A program made the position numbers and the translations under genes. Positions 1 through 6,858 of a stretch of DNA of 33,859 nt are shown here, piece after piece. The notes beneath the pieces were generated by a model. The model did no database searches and was not told the origin of the DNA. It was given only the letters and a program-made list of their open reading frames with translations. The stretch lies in assembly GCF_001513965.1 (NCBI RefSeq), contig NZ_KQ948019.1:212356-246214 (forward strand). Reading direction: 5' to 3'. This DNA is from Streptomyces cellostaticus (GTDB taxonomy: Bacteria; Actinomycetota; Actinomycetes; Streptomycetales; Streptomycetaceae). The first letter of the stretch is position 1. Each line of letters begins with the position of its first letter.

Positions 1-2
1 CC

Positions 3-650
3 ATGCTGCTCTCGGCCAAGTGGATCGACGTCATGCGCGACGTCATCGACGAACTCCCGGCCCCCGTGTACGCCGTCAGCCCGGAACTCGCCGAGCAGGT
101 CACCGGCTACCACGTGCACCGCGGCGCCCTCGCCTCCATGCAGCGCAAGCCACTGCCGACGGCGGCGGAACTGCTCCGCTCCGCCCGCCGGGTGGTGGTC
201 ATGGAGTCGGTCAACGACCACACCAACATCGGCGCGATCTTCCGTTCGGCGGCCGCCCTCGGCATGGACGCGGTGCTGCTGTCGCCCGACTGCGCCGACC
301 CGCTGTACCGGCGGAGCGTCAAGGTCTCCATGGGTGCGGTCTTCTCCGTGCCGTACGCCCGTCTGGAGAGCTGGCCCAAGGGCCTGGAGTCGGTCCGCGA
401 GGCCGGGTTCACGCTGCTTGCGCTCACCCCGGACGAGAAGGCCAGGAGCCTCGACGAGGCCGCTCCGCACCGGATGGACCGGGTGGCGCTGATGCTCGGC
501 GCCGAGGGCGACGGCCTGTCCACCCAGGCCCTGGTCGCCGCCGACGAATGGGTCCGCATCCCGATGTCCCACGGCGTCGACTCGCTGAACGTGGGCGCGG
601 CGGCCGCGGTGGCGTTCTACGCCGTGGCCTCGGGACGGCCGCAGTCCTGA
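3..650 (+). CDS. TrmH/SpoU-family RNA 2'-O-methyltransferase, 5'-truncated by the window edge
   Basis: SPOUT-fold, SAM-dependent methyltransferase that would 2'-O-methylate a ribose in tRNA or rRNA in the cytoplasm. All three SpoU signatures are visible: motif 1 NIGAIFRSAAALG (about residues 75-87 of the visible frame), motif 2 LMLGAEGDGLS, and motif 3 IPMSHGVDSLNVGAAAAVAFY near the C-terminus, which forms the trefoil knot. Only about 215 residues are visible. Family members are usually about 270, with an extra N-terminal substrate-binding domain, so the ATG at position 3 is probably internal and the true start lies upstream of the window. The gene ends 13 bp from the convergent kinase gene, leaving no room for a separate terminator. 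The RNA target cannot be read from the sequence. Confidence 0.9.
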   Translation: MLLSAKWIDVMRDVIDELPAPVYAVSPELAEQVTGYHVHRGALASMQRKPLPTAAELLRSARRVVVMESVNDHTNIGAIFRSAAALGMDAVLLSPDCADPLYRRSVKVSMGAVFSVPYARLESWPKGLESVREAGFTLLALTPDEKARSLDEAAPHRMDRVALMLGAEGDGLSTQALVAADEWVRIPMSHGVDSLNVGAAAAVAFYAVASGRPQS

Positions 651-663
651 GCCGGACCGGGGA

Positions 664-2055
664 TCACTTCCCGGAGCCGGACGAGCGCAAGGCCGAGTCA
701 TACCGCTGTGTCGTCGGCTTCCCGTCGTCCAGCGGTGTGAAGCCCGGCTGTACGTGCTCGTGCCGCCCGCTGTCGTCGCCCAGCCCGCGCGCCGGACCCT
801 GGCAGCCCTGGGCCACCGCGATGCCGAGCGCGACCAGCAGCGTCACCACCACGAACACGAACAGCCGCTGACGCAGCAGCCGGGGATTGGCCGGCCGCCG
901 CTTGGTCCTGGTCGCATGTGGCCCCGGGCGCCCGGGGCCACCCCGCGCAGCGGGGCGGTTCCCGCTGCCGGAGCGCGGGCCGCCGTCGCGGGGGGCCGGG
1001 GTCGGGCGGGCCGTGCCCGGTCGGGGGACGACGCCCCCGGCGCGCGGGGCGGCGGCGCCCCGCGAGGGCGCACCGCTCCGGGCGGGCGCGCCCCCGCGCG
1101 GCACGGGGGTGCCGGGGGAGGTCCGCCGCTGGGTGCGCTGCTGCTCGGGGTAGGTGTCCACCAGCCGGCCGGTGGGCCGGTCCGCCTCCGGGGCGCGCGG
1201 CGCGGGCGGCCGTACGTCGGCCAGGCCCTGTGCCTCGCGGGCGGCGATCTCCTTGAGCCGCAGCGACAGTTGGAGGGTGCTGGGGCGGTCCTCGGGGTCC
1301 TTGGCCAGGCAGGCCCGCACGAGCGGGGCGAGGGCGTCCGGCACGCCGTACAGCTGCGGCTCCTCGTGCACCACCCGGTACAGCATCACCTCGGAACTGC
1401 CCTGGCCGAAGGGCGAGTCACCGGTCGAGGCGTAGGCCAGGGTCGCGCCGAGGGAGAAGACGTCCGTCGCCGGGGTGACGGCCGCGCCGCGCACCTGCTC
1501 CGGGGCGAGGAAGCCGGGGGAGCCGACCGCCGTGCCGACGTGGGTGAGCGTGGAGGCGCCGGTGGCCCAGGCGATGCCGAAGTCGATGATCCGCGGCCCT
1601 TTCGGGGACAGCAGGATGTTGGACGGCTTCAGGTCCCGGTGCACGACACCGGCCTCGTGCACGGCGACGAGTCCCTCGGACAGGGCCGCGCCGACCGCCG
1701 CCGCCTCGGCCGCCCCCAGCGGGCCCTCGTCGGCGACCTTGTCGTGCAGGGAGGGGCCAGGCACGTACTGCGTGGCGAACCAGGGCCGCTCGGCCTCCAG
1801 GTCCGCCGCCACCAGCCGGGCCGTGCACCCGCCCCTGATGCGCCGGGCCGCCGAGACCTCACGGGCGAACCGCGACCGGAACTCCTGGTCCTCCGCCAGA
1901 TCGGGCCGGATCACCTTCAGCGCGACTCGCTGCCCCTTCTTGTCGGAGCCGAGGTAGACCACGCCCATCCCGCCCGCGCCGAGCCGTCGGTGAAGCCTGA
2001 ACGAGCCGACGACACGCGGGTCCTCGCGCCTCAGGCGCATCATCGCCATGTTCAT
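664..2055 (-). CDS. Membrane-anchored Hanks-type serine/threonine protein kinase
   Basis: Receptor-like Ser/Thr kinase (PknB-type), about 463 residues. The catalytic domain covers about residues 18-285: Gly-rich loop GAGGMG (26-31), ATP-binding Lys in VALKV (K47), catalytic loop HRDLKPSN (139-146), DFG (158-160) and APE (184-186). A Pro/Arg/Gly/Ala-rich, probably disordered linker of about 100 residues follows. A single membrane segment (about 397-417, LFVFVVVTLLVALGIAV) then leads to a 45-residue outside tail with no PASTA repeats, so the ligand-sensing part is minimal. Several starts are possible: ATG at 2055 is used here, but the in-frame ATG at 2049 has better spacing from the GGGG stretch, and a GTG at 2085 is also open. 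It converges on the methyltransferase gene and is divergent from the small membrane peptide gene. Substrates are unknown. Confidence 0.9.
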   Translation of the reverse strand: MNMAMMRLRREDPRVVGSFRLHRRLGAGGMGVVYLGSDKKGQRVALKVIRPDLAEDQEFRSRFAREVSAARRIRGGCTARLVAADLEAERPWFATQYVPGPSLHDKVADEGPLGAAEAAAVGAALSEGLVAVHEAGVVHRDLKPSNILLSPKGPRIIDFGIAWATGASTLTHVGTAVGSPGFLAPEQVRGAAVTPATDVFSLGATLAYASTGDSPFGQGSSEVMLYRVVHEEPQLYGVPDALAPLVRACLAKDPEDRPSTLQLSLRLKEIAAREAQGLADVRPPAPRAPEADRPTGRLVDTYPEQQRTQRRTSPGTPVPRGGAPARSGAPSRGAAAPRAGGVVPRPGTARPTPAPRDGGPRSGSGNRPAARGGPGRPGPHATRTKRRPANPRLLRQRLFVFVVVTLLVALGIAVAQGCQGPARGLGDDSGRHEHVQPGFTPLDDGKPTTQRYDSALRSSGSGK

Positions 2056-2679
2056 CCCCGCTGCCCGGTCCCTGTGACGTGGCACAGCTTACGTTTCCAC
2101 AGCCGCCTGCGCGCAGAGGCCGCGCCCTCTCGGGCGGATGGATTGTGCAGGCCGGGCGCACGAGGTGAAACGGGGTCAGGAAGCCGATGTCTGCGGTGCC
2201 CTTGAGGCTCGCGTGACTCCAACGCACCACAAGGGCAGGGGGGTTGGACTCGAGGTGGGTGACCGTGCGCGGGGACCCGGCCCCGCCCGGAGGGCACCGC
2301 GGACGGCTCGGCGCACGGCGAGCAGAGCCGGCCGCCGGGCGGCTGCGGAACGGCACCCGGGCCCGGCCGAAGTGAGCGAAGTCACTCGCCGCGCCCCGCC
2401 GGGTGCTCGGGACACGGCGCGAACAACTGTCCGACATGAAGGACACACCGGGCGCCCCCTCCGGGAAGACCCCGAGACCCAGGACCGCGTCTCCACCCAG
2501 GGGAGTACTCCGCAGGTCATGGACTCATCCTCCGGGAGGCCCGCGATTCGGTACGAGGGCATGACGCCCGCCATGCGCCGCGCGCCTAGATTTGAGGTCA
2601 AGCGGCGGGTGCAGCACTCGTCCCCCGAGGTCAGACACCCGCCGCTGCCAAAGACAAGCGAACGGTCAGGAGAGGGACC
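2056..2679. other. Intergenic region of about 620 bp between divergent genes
   Basis: No convincing coding sequence is seen here; open frames on both strands look like G+C-driven shadows. The stretch must hold the promoters of the leftward kinase and the rightward small membrane peptide. A TAGATT hexamer at 2587-2592 resembles a Streptomyces -10 box, with ATGACG at 2561-2566 upstream, but their 20-bp spacing is too long for a confident call. A GGAGTACTCC palindrome lies at 2502-2511. An AGTGA/TCACT inverted pair lies near 2371-2386. None of these can be assigned a regulator. Confidence 0.5.
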
Positions 2680-2856
2680 ATGGCCCACACGGCACCGCGG
2701 CGCACAGCGTTCCGCCCCCGCCGTACAGGCCGTCGCCACCCCTTGGTGGCGACGCTCATGGCTCTTCCCCTGGCGGCCCTGCTCCTCCTCGTCTTCGACG
2801 GCTGGGAGACAGTGGCCACACAGGCGTCGTCCGTGGGTGCGATGCTGGGGCGCTGA
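2680..2856 (+). CDS. Small single-pass membrane peptide, 58 residues
   Basis: The short frame opens with ATG behind a clear ribosome binding site (AGGAGAGG, 7-8 bp upstream). It encodes a strongly basic N-terminus (many Arg/His in residues 1-21), one hydrophobic helix at about residues 22-40 (LVATLMALPLAALLLLVF), and a short polar tail ending in GAMLGR. Charge and topology fit either a small inner-membrane protein or an uncleaved signal anchor; there is no clear signal-peptidase site or lipobox. A perfect hairpin terminator follows about 90 bp downstream, so it is probably transcribed alone. No family is recognised. The call rests on the ribosome binding site, codon usage and composition. Confidence 0.6.
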   Translation: MAHTAPRRTAFRPRRTGRRHPLVATLMALPLAALLLLVFDGWETVATQASSVGAMLGR

Positions 2857-2943
2857 GCGGCGACCCCAGGCCCGGAAGAGCGGTCCGGGCGGGGACATCC
2901 ATCCATGAAACCCCGTGGGGACGGGGGTGCGACGGACGGCACA

Positions 2944-2977
2944 AATGCCGGCGCAGCTGGGGAGCTGCGCCGGCATT
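2944..2977 (+). terminator. Perfect 15-bp hairpin terminator
   Basis: The arms at 2944-2958 and 2963-2977 are exact inverted complements around a GGGG loop. There is no T-run, which is usual for Streptomyces terminators. It separates the small membrane peptide gene from the SUKH-like gene. Confidence 0.75.
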
Positions 2978-3057
2978 GCGCCGTTTCCGGGGCGTTGTCG
3001 GTGGCGGGTGCGATGCTGGCGTCGACCGACCGGCTCGTACTGATCAGGGGGAATCCG

Positions 3058-3765
3058 ATGACTGGCCCACGCACCGGATCCGACCCGGCCTCACCCGGCT
3101 TGGAGGCTTCCTGGTGCGCCACCGGCCTCGGTGACCACCGGCACTGCCACCACACCTACGCGTGCTACCCGTACGCGAGCCTGCCGCCGCTCGACCCCGA
3201 CCGATACACGGGCCGCTTCGACTGGCTCGGCCCGGCCGGCGAACCCGTGGCCGAGCAGGTCACACGGCTCACCGCCCTGGCGGCGGAGCTCGCTGCCGGG
3301 GGCCTGACCCTGCCGCAGGACTTCGTCACCTTCCGGACCGGCTCCCGTCGGCACACGGCACGGGACACCGTCTCCGTGACCGGCTGCTGGCCGGACCTCT
3401 CCGATCCGCTGCCCAGCCCGGCCGAGCCGGGAGCCGCCCTCGTGCGCTTCCTGCGCGACCAGCAGGACTGTGTGCTCTGGTACCTGTACCTGCGGCCCAC
3501 CGGCGAGGCGTCCGTCGTGCAGTCCTGCCTGGACCACGAGTACGAGGCACAGCGCGACGGGCGGAGAACGGAGAGCGATCCGGAAGAATCGGAGGAGCAG
3601 CGGGCCGCGATCTTCTGGTGCGCACCCTCCTTCGAGGAGTTCGCCCATCGCTTCTGGATCGAGAACCGTGTGTGGCGCGCGACCAGGGGCGAAGACCTCC
3701 CCGGGCTGGAGCCGCAGCTGCGCGACCACCTGCGCCACTACGCCCCGCCGGAGGTCTCCGTATGA
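3058..3765 (+). CDS. SUKH (SMI1/KNR4)-like protein, 235 residues
   Basis: Cytoplasmic protein with no signal peptide or membrane segment. The pattern suggests the SUKH fold: LPQDFVTF in the first half, a central hydrophobic strand QDCVLWYLYL followed by VVQSCL, then a charged insert (RRTESDPEESEEQ) and the closing PSFEEFAHRFWIEN, which resembles the SUKH 'SFEEFL' element. SUKH proteins are often immunity proteins or partners of polymorphic toxins, but no toxin is encoded nearby, so function is open. The ATG at 3058 is preferred because AGGGGG lies 6 bp upstream; longer frames would run back through the terminator hairpin. Its stop overlaps the start of the phosphotransferase gene (ATGA), so the two are translationally coupled. 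The family call is by eye and moderate. Confidence 0.6.
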   Translation: MTGPRTGSDPASPGLEASWCATGLGDHRHCHHTYACYPYASLPPLDPDRYTGRFDWLGPAGEPVAEQVTRLTALAAELAAGGLTLPQDFVTFRTGSRRHTARDTVSVTGCWPDLSDPLPSPAEPGAALVRFLRDQQDCVLWYLYLRPTGEASVVQSCLDHEYEAQRDGRRTESDPEESEEQRAAIFWCAPSFEEFAHRFWIENRVWRATRGEDLPGLEPQLRDHLRHYAPPEVSV

Positions 3766-4715
3766 GTGCGCCGCCCGAGGTCCTCACCGCCCTCACCGCA
3801 AGGGCCAGAGCCACCGCCCACCCCGGCGCGGGCCCGGCCTCGTGCTCCTGCGGCAGTATGCCCCTCGCGGACCGCCCCGACGCCACCGTCGTCCGGCACG
3901 CCGACACCGTCGCGAAGGCCCACGCCCCGGGCACCGACCCCGCGGGGCTGGCCCGCCGCCTGGCCATGGCGGCCCGTCTCCCGGACGTGCTTCTGCCGCC
4001 GCTCACCGTCACCCCGGCCGCACTGCACGACCGCCTCGTGACCTTCTGGCCGTACGGCGCCCCCGTGGACCCGGACGATCCGGACGCGGCCCCCTGGGAA
4101 GCCGCCGCCACGCTACTCGCCCGGCTGCACCGAACGGCCCCTTCCGGCCCCCTGCCCCCGATGCGCGGCCCCGCCAAGGCCGCCCACGCCCTCACCCGGC
4201 TGCGTACGGCCCTGGGCACCACGCCCCATCCGGCCGCAGGCCCGGTCCTCCAGGCCTGGCACGCCCTGCCCGCCTGGGCCCGCGCCGAGGCTCCGATGCC
4301 CGGCACCCCGGCCCTCTGCCACGGCGACCTGCACCTCGGCCAGCTCGTCCGCCACCCGGCGCCGGACGGCCCCTGGCGGCTGATCGACGTGGACGACCTC
4401 GGCATGGGCGTCCCCGCCTGGGACCTGGCCCGCCCCGCCGCCTGGTACGCCTGCGGGCTCCTCCCGCCCGAGGAGTGGACCCGCTTCCTGACCGCCTACC
4501 GCCGGGCCGGCGGCCCCGCCGTACCGCTCGACGGCGATGCGTGGCCCGCCCTGGACGTCCCGGCCCGTGCGCTCACCGTGCAGACCGCGGCCCGCGCGCT
4601 CACCAAGGCGCTCGCCGGGGACCGCCCGCTGGACGAGGTGGAGCAGGCCCTGGTGGACGCCTGTGCCCGAATGACCCCGGTACCCCACCAGTTGACGCAC
4701 GGATTCCCGGGTTAG
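3762..4715 (+). CDS. Aminoglycoside phosphotransferase (APH)-family kinase-like protein
   Basis: APH/choline-kinase superfamily protein of 317 residues, expected to transfer a phosphate from ATP to a small-molecule hydroxyl in the cytoplasm. The catalytic Brenner motif CHGDLHLGQLV is present (H187), followed by the metal-binding LIDVDDLGMGVPAWDLARP (D209 onward). A Lys in the N-terminal lobe (VAKAHAPG) could contact ATP. The substrate is unknown: such proteins range from antibiotic kinases to sugar or amino-alcohol kinases, and this context does not suggest resistance. The start ATG overlaps the stop of the SUKH-like gene by 4 bp (ATGA). A possible promoter for the next gene overlaps its stop codon. 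Confidence 0.8.
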   Translation: MSAPPEVLTALTARARATAHPGAGPASCSCGSMPLADRPDATVVRHADTVAKAHAPGTDPAGLARRLAMAARLPDVLLPPLTVTPAALHDRLVTFWPYGAPVDPDDPDAAPWEAAATLLARLHRTAPSGPLPPMRGPAKAAHALTRLRTALGTTPHPAAGPVLQAWHALPAWARAEAPMPGTPALCHGDLHLGQLVRHPAPDGPWRLIDVDDLGMGVPAWDLARPAAWYACGLLPPEEWTRFLTAYRRAGGPAVPLDGDAWPALDVPARALTVQTAARALTKALAGDRPLDEVEQALVDACARMTPVPHQLTHGFPG

Positions 4716-4718
4716 GGT
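4692..4718 (+). promoter_or_regulatory. Candidate promoter for the zinc-ribbon gene
   Basis: TTGACG (4692-4697) and TAGGGT (4713-4718) match Streptomyces housekeeping hexamers well, but the 15-bp spacer is short. The -10 box overlaps the stop codon of the phosphotransferase gene. Confidence 0.45.
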
Positions 4719-4795
4719 GCAACCGACCTGGGCCGGATGGAGTCTGTCCTGGGGAACCACGAAGCAGGACCAACCGGCGAGGAGTTGAGCCGACC

Positions 4796-5101
4796 ATGCA
4801 GTGTCCGAAGTGCCATGCGCCGATGCACACCTACAACCGAAACGGCGTCCAGATCGAGCAGTGCAGCGGCTGTCGCGGCATCTTCCTCGACTACGGCGAG
4901 CTGGAGGCGCTGACCCAGCTGGAGGCCCAGTGGGTCAAGCCCGTCCCGCCGGCCCCGCCCGCCGCTCCGCAGGCGTACCCGGCCCCGCCCGCCCCTGCCT
5001 GGGGCGCGCCGCACGGCGGCGGCCACCACGGCGGTCATTATGGCGGTCACGGCGGCCACCACCGCCACAAGAGCTTCGGCCACATGCTGTTCTCCAGCTG
5101 A
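4796..5101 (+). CDS. TFIIB-type zinc-ribbon protein with His/Gly-rich tail
   Basis: Small protein (101 residues). An N-terminal zinc ribbon is formed by two CxxC knuckles (C3/C6 and C23/C26), followed by the conserved stretch GIFLDYGELEAL, as in the zf-TFIIB family (PF13453). Residues about 48-70 are Pro/Ala-rich. The tail (about 71-93) is packed with His and Gly (GGGHHGGHYGGHGGHHRHK) and could bind additional metal. No enzyme domain is present; the family is thought to act in nucleic-acid or protein binding, but its role is not established. Start: ATG with GAGGAG about 11 bp upstream. A strong hairpin terminator follows 11 bp after the stop. Confidence 0.85.
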   Translation: MQCPKCHAPMHTYNRNGVQIEQCSGCRGIFLDYGELEALTQLEAQWVKPVPPAPPAAPQAYPAPPAPAWGAPHGGGHHGGHYGGHGGHHRHKSFGHMLFSS

Positions 5102-5112
5102 GACCACGAAGA

Positions 5113-5143
5113 AGCCCCCGGCCGTACGAGACGGCCGGGGGCT
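5113..5143. terminator. Perfect 13-bp hairpin terminator, probably bidirectional
   Basis: The arms at 5113-5125 and 5131-5143 are exact complements with a 5-base loop. The hairpin lies between the 3' end of the zinc-ribbon gene and the 3' end of the converging tRNA cluster, so it can serve both. Confidence 0.75.
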
Positions 5144-5153
5144 CCGGAACGCG

Positions 5154-5225
5154 TGGACGATACTGGGATTGAACCAGTGACCTCTTCCGTGTCAGGGAAG
5201 CGCTCTCCCGCTGAGCTAATCGTCC
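5154..5225 (-). tRNA. tRNA-Val (anticodon GAC), copy 3 of 3 in the cluster
   Basis: Full cloverleaf on the minus strand: acceptor GGACGAT pairing with ATCGTCC, D-arm GCTC...GAGC, anticodon stem CTTCC/GGAAG with loop CTGACAC (GAC reads GUC/GUU), T-loop GGTTCAATCCC, discriminator A. The CCA end is not encoded. Confidence 0.95.
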
Positions 5226-5231
5226 TCGGGA

Positions 5232-5251
5232 CTGTGACCCGAAGGTCACAG
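5232..5251 (-). other. UUCG-tetraloop hairpin between tRNA-Val copies
   Basis: Read on the minus strand, CTGTGACC and GGTCACAG form a perfect 8-bp stem around a TTCG loop closed by a C-G pair, which is an exceptionally stable RNA tetraloop. It sits in the spacer between the second and third tRNA-Val(GAC) genes and is probably a processing or stability element of the tRNA precursor. Confidence 0.6.
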
Positions 5252-5259
5252 GCTGTGCG

Positions 5260-5331
5260 TGCGCGATACTGGGATTGAACCAGTGACCTCTTCCGTGTCA
5301 GGGAAGCGCTCTCCCGCTGAGCTAATCGCGC
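5260..5331 (-). tRNA. tRNA-Val (anticodon GAC), copy 2, variant acceptor stem
   Basis: Same body and anticodon loop (CTGACAC) as its neighbours, but the acceptor stem is GCGCGAT/ATCGCGC instead of GGACGAT/ATCGTCC. The changes compensate each other, so pairing is kept. Discriminator A; no encoded CCA. Confidence 0.95.
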
Positions 5332-5357
5332 GGGAAAGGATCTTCGAGGAGATCCAG

Positions 5358-5429
5358 TGGACGATACTGGGATTGAACCAGTGACCTCTTCCGTGTCAGG
5401 GAAGCGCTCTCCCGCTGAGCTAATCGTCC
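5358..5429 (-). tRNA. tRNA-Val (anticodon GAC), copy 1
   Basis: Identical over 72 nt to the copy at 5154-5225, with acceptor GGACGAT/ATCGTCC and anticodon GAC. It lies 4 bp after the tRNA-Cys gene in the direction of transcription, consistent with one precursor RNA. Confidence 0.95.
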
Positions 5430-5430
5430 T

Positions 5431-5504
5431 TGGAGGTGGAGACGGGATTTGAACCCGTGTAGACGGCTTTGCAGGCCGTTGCCTCGCCTCTCGGCCACTC
5501 CACC
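5431..5504 (-). tRNA. tRNA-Cys (anticodon GCA), CCA encoded
   Basis: Acceptor GGTGGAG/CTCCACC, anticodon stem ACGGC/GCCGT with loop CTGCAAA (GCA), T-loop GGGTTCAAATCCC. The discriminator is U73, the cysteine identity base. The 3' CCA is encoded (5431-5433 on the minus strand), unlike in the valine genes. Confidence 0.95.
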
Positions 5505-5542
5505 AGGAGTGTAGGGGATCGGGAAGACCCCTTCTTCCTTCG

Positions 5543-5615
5543 AGCGGACGACGAGGCTCGAACTCGCGACCTCAACCTTGGCAAGGTTGCGCTCTACCAA
5601 CTGAGCTACGTCCGC
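5543..5615 (-). tRNA. tRNA-Gly (anticodon GCC)
   Basis: Acceptor GCGGACG/CGTCCGC, D-loop AGTTGGTA, anticodon stem CAACC/GGTTG with loop TTGCCAA (GCC), T-loop AGTTCGAGC, discriminator U. It is the first gene of the minus-strand tRNA cluster, about 35 bp from the predicted transcription start. Confidence 0.95.
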
Positions 5616-5656
5616 TTGTCGTTTCGGTCCGCTTCCGCGTCCCGGCGACGTGTTGA

Positions 5657-5684
5657 ACTCTAGCGGATTCCCGGGCCAGCACAA
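5657..5684 (-). promoter_or_regulatory. Promoter of the Gly-Cys-Val-Val-Val tRNA cluster
   Basis: On the minus strand TTGTGC (5684-5679) and TAGAGT (5662-5657) are separated by 16 bp, close to the vegetative Streptomyces consensus. The predicted start near 5650 precedes the 5' end of tRNA-Gly at 5615. The element also shows that an open frame running rightward from 5650 is not the true start of pabB. Confidence 0.7.
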
Positions 5685-5757
5685 AAACGCGTTTGCGCAG
5701 CGTGCTGCGTTGCACCCGATGGAGGACGTGGTCAGGGCCCCCGAGGCGACGTGCGCG

Positions 5758-5786
5758 GGTCACCTTTCGGACACCAGCCCTAGACT
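5758..5786 (+). promoter_or_regulatory. Promoter giving a leaderless pabB transcript
   Basis: TAGACT (5781-5786) is a consensus Streptomyces -10 box. A weak -35 (GGTCAC, 5758-5763) lies 17 bp upstream. Transcription should begin at about 5793-5794, on the GTG start codon itself, and there is no ribosome binding site before that codon. Confidence 0.65.
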
Positions 5787-5793
5787 CGAGCAC

Positions 5794-6858
5794 GTGCTCC
5801 ACCTCCCGTCTCGGCTCCCTCCCCTGGCCCGCTTCGGCGACCGTGTCGCCACCGGCCTCCTCGACGTCACCAGCGATCCCGCCGCCCTGGACTCCGCCGG
5901 CTTCTGGGCCGTGTGCGCGGACTTCGAGGGCAGGCTGACCTGCGCCCGCTTCGCGGACGTACGGGAGGAGGGGGTGCCCGCCCCGGTACCGGGCGGCTGG
6001 CACGGCCCGGCGGCCGGGGAGTGGACCACCTCCCTGGACCGCGCTGCCTACACGGCGGCCGTCGGCCGGATACGCGAGCACATCGCGGCCGGCGAGGTCT
6101 ACCAGGCCAACCTCTGCCGGGTGCTCAGCGCGCCCGTCGCCCCCGACGCCGACGTGGACGCGCTGACCGCGCTGCTCGCCCGCGGCAACCCGGCGCCCTA
6201 CGCGGGCACGATCCGCCTGCCGGGGCACGGCGTGGAGATCGCCACCGCCTCGCCCGAACTGTTCCTGCGCCGGGACGGCCGGACCGTCGAGTCCGGCCCC
6301 ATCAAGGGCACCGGCCGCACCGAGGCGGACCTCCTGGAGAAGGACTACGCCGAGAACGTGATGATCGTGGACCTGGTCCGCAACGACATCGGGCGCGTCT
6401 GTGCCACCGGCAGCGTGAGCGTCCCCGACCTGTGCGCCGTCGAGAAGCACCCCGGCCTGGTCCACCTGGTGTCCACGGTCCGCGGCGCACTGCGCGACGG
6501 AGCCGGCTGGCCGGACCTGCTCGCCGCCGCCTTCCCGCCCGGCTCGGTCACCGGCGCTCCCAAGTCGAGCGCCCTCAGGATCATCGAAGCCCTGGAGACC
6601 ACGCCGCGTGGCCCGTACTGCGGCGCCATCGGCTGGGTCGACGCCGACCGGGGCGTGGGCGAGCTGGCCGTGGGCATCCGCACCTTCTGGATCGACCGGT
6701 CCTCCCAGGGTGCGGCCACGCTGCGCTTCGGCACCGGCGCCGGCATCACCTGGGGATCCGATCCCGAGGGGGAGTGGCGGGAGACCGAGCTGAAGGCGTC
6801 CCGGCTGCTCGCGGTAGCGTCGGGGACGTACGACGTGAGTGGAGGGGCACTGTCATGA
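5794..6858 (+). CDS. pabB: Aminodeoxychorismate synthase component I (PabB), chorismate-binding enzyme
   Basis: 354 residues. With a PabA glutaminase it aminates chorismate to 4-amino-4-deoxychorismate for folate (p-aminobenzoate). The chorismate-binding domain fills the C-terminal two thirds: GPIKGTGRTEADLLEKDYAE, VDLVRNDIGRV, PGSVTGAPK and GIRTFWI are all present. The PIKGT motif carries the Lys that marks PabB-type enzymes; anthranilate synthases have PIAGT, so TrpE is unlikely. Start: GTG at 5794, chosen because a -10 box ends 7 bp upstream (leaderless) and the frame before it runs into the tRNA promoter. The gene overlaps pabC by 4 bp (ATGA). No glutaminase (pabA) is encoded in this window. 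Confidence 0.88.
   Translation: MLHLPSRLPPLARFGDRVATGLLDVTSDPAALDSAGFWAVCADFEGRLTCARFADVREEGVPAPVPGGWHGPAAGEWTTSLDRAAYTAAVGRIREHIAAGEVYQANLCRVLSAPVAPDADVDALTALLARGNPAPYAGTIRLPGHGVEIATASPELFLRRDGRTVESGPIKGTGRTEADLLEKDYAENVMIVDLVRNDIGRVCATGSVSVPDLCAVEKHPGLVHLVSTVRGALRDGAGWPDLLAAAFPPGSVTGAPKSSALRIIEALETTPRGPYCGAIGWVDADRGVGELAVGIRTFWIDRSSQGAATLRFGTGAGITWGSDPEGEWRETELKASRLLAVASGTYDVSGGALS

Noticed and set aside
2502..2511. GGAGTACTCC palindrome as a defined operator
   Set aside because: It is a single short palindrome with no second copy and no candidate regulator; chance occurrence cannot be excluded.
3764..4715. Antibiotic-resistance aminoglycoside kinase
   Set aside because: The APH fold is broad. 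There is no resistance or biosynthetic context, and the N-terminal substrate region does not match a known resistance enzyme by eye.
5322..5684. Open frame on the minus strand across the tRNA cluster
   Set aside because: It runs through three tRNA genes and the cluster promoter; the codons are those of tRNA sequence, not a protein.
5650..5793. N-terminal extension of pabB to the ATG at 5650
   Set aside because: It would overlap the tRNA promoter, has no ribosome binding site, is not part of the PabB family, and is contradicted by the -10 box at 5781-5786.
5794..6858. Anthranilate synthase (TrpE) or salicylate/isochorismate synthase
   Set aside because: The PIKGT motif and overlap with a PabC-type gene fit PabB. 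A tryptophan-binding N-terminal motif is not apparent.
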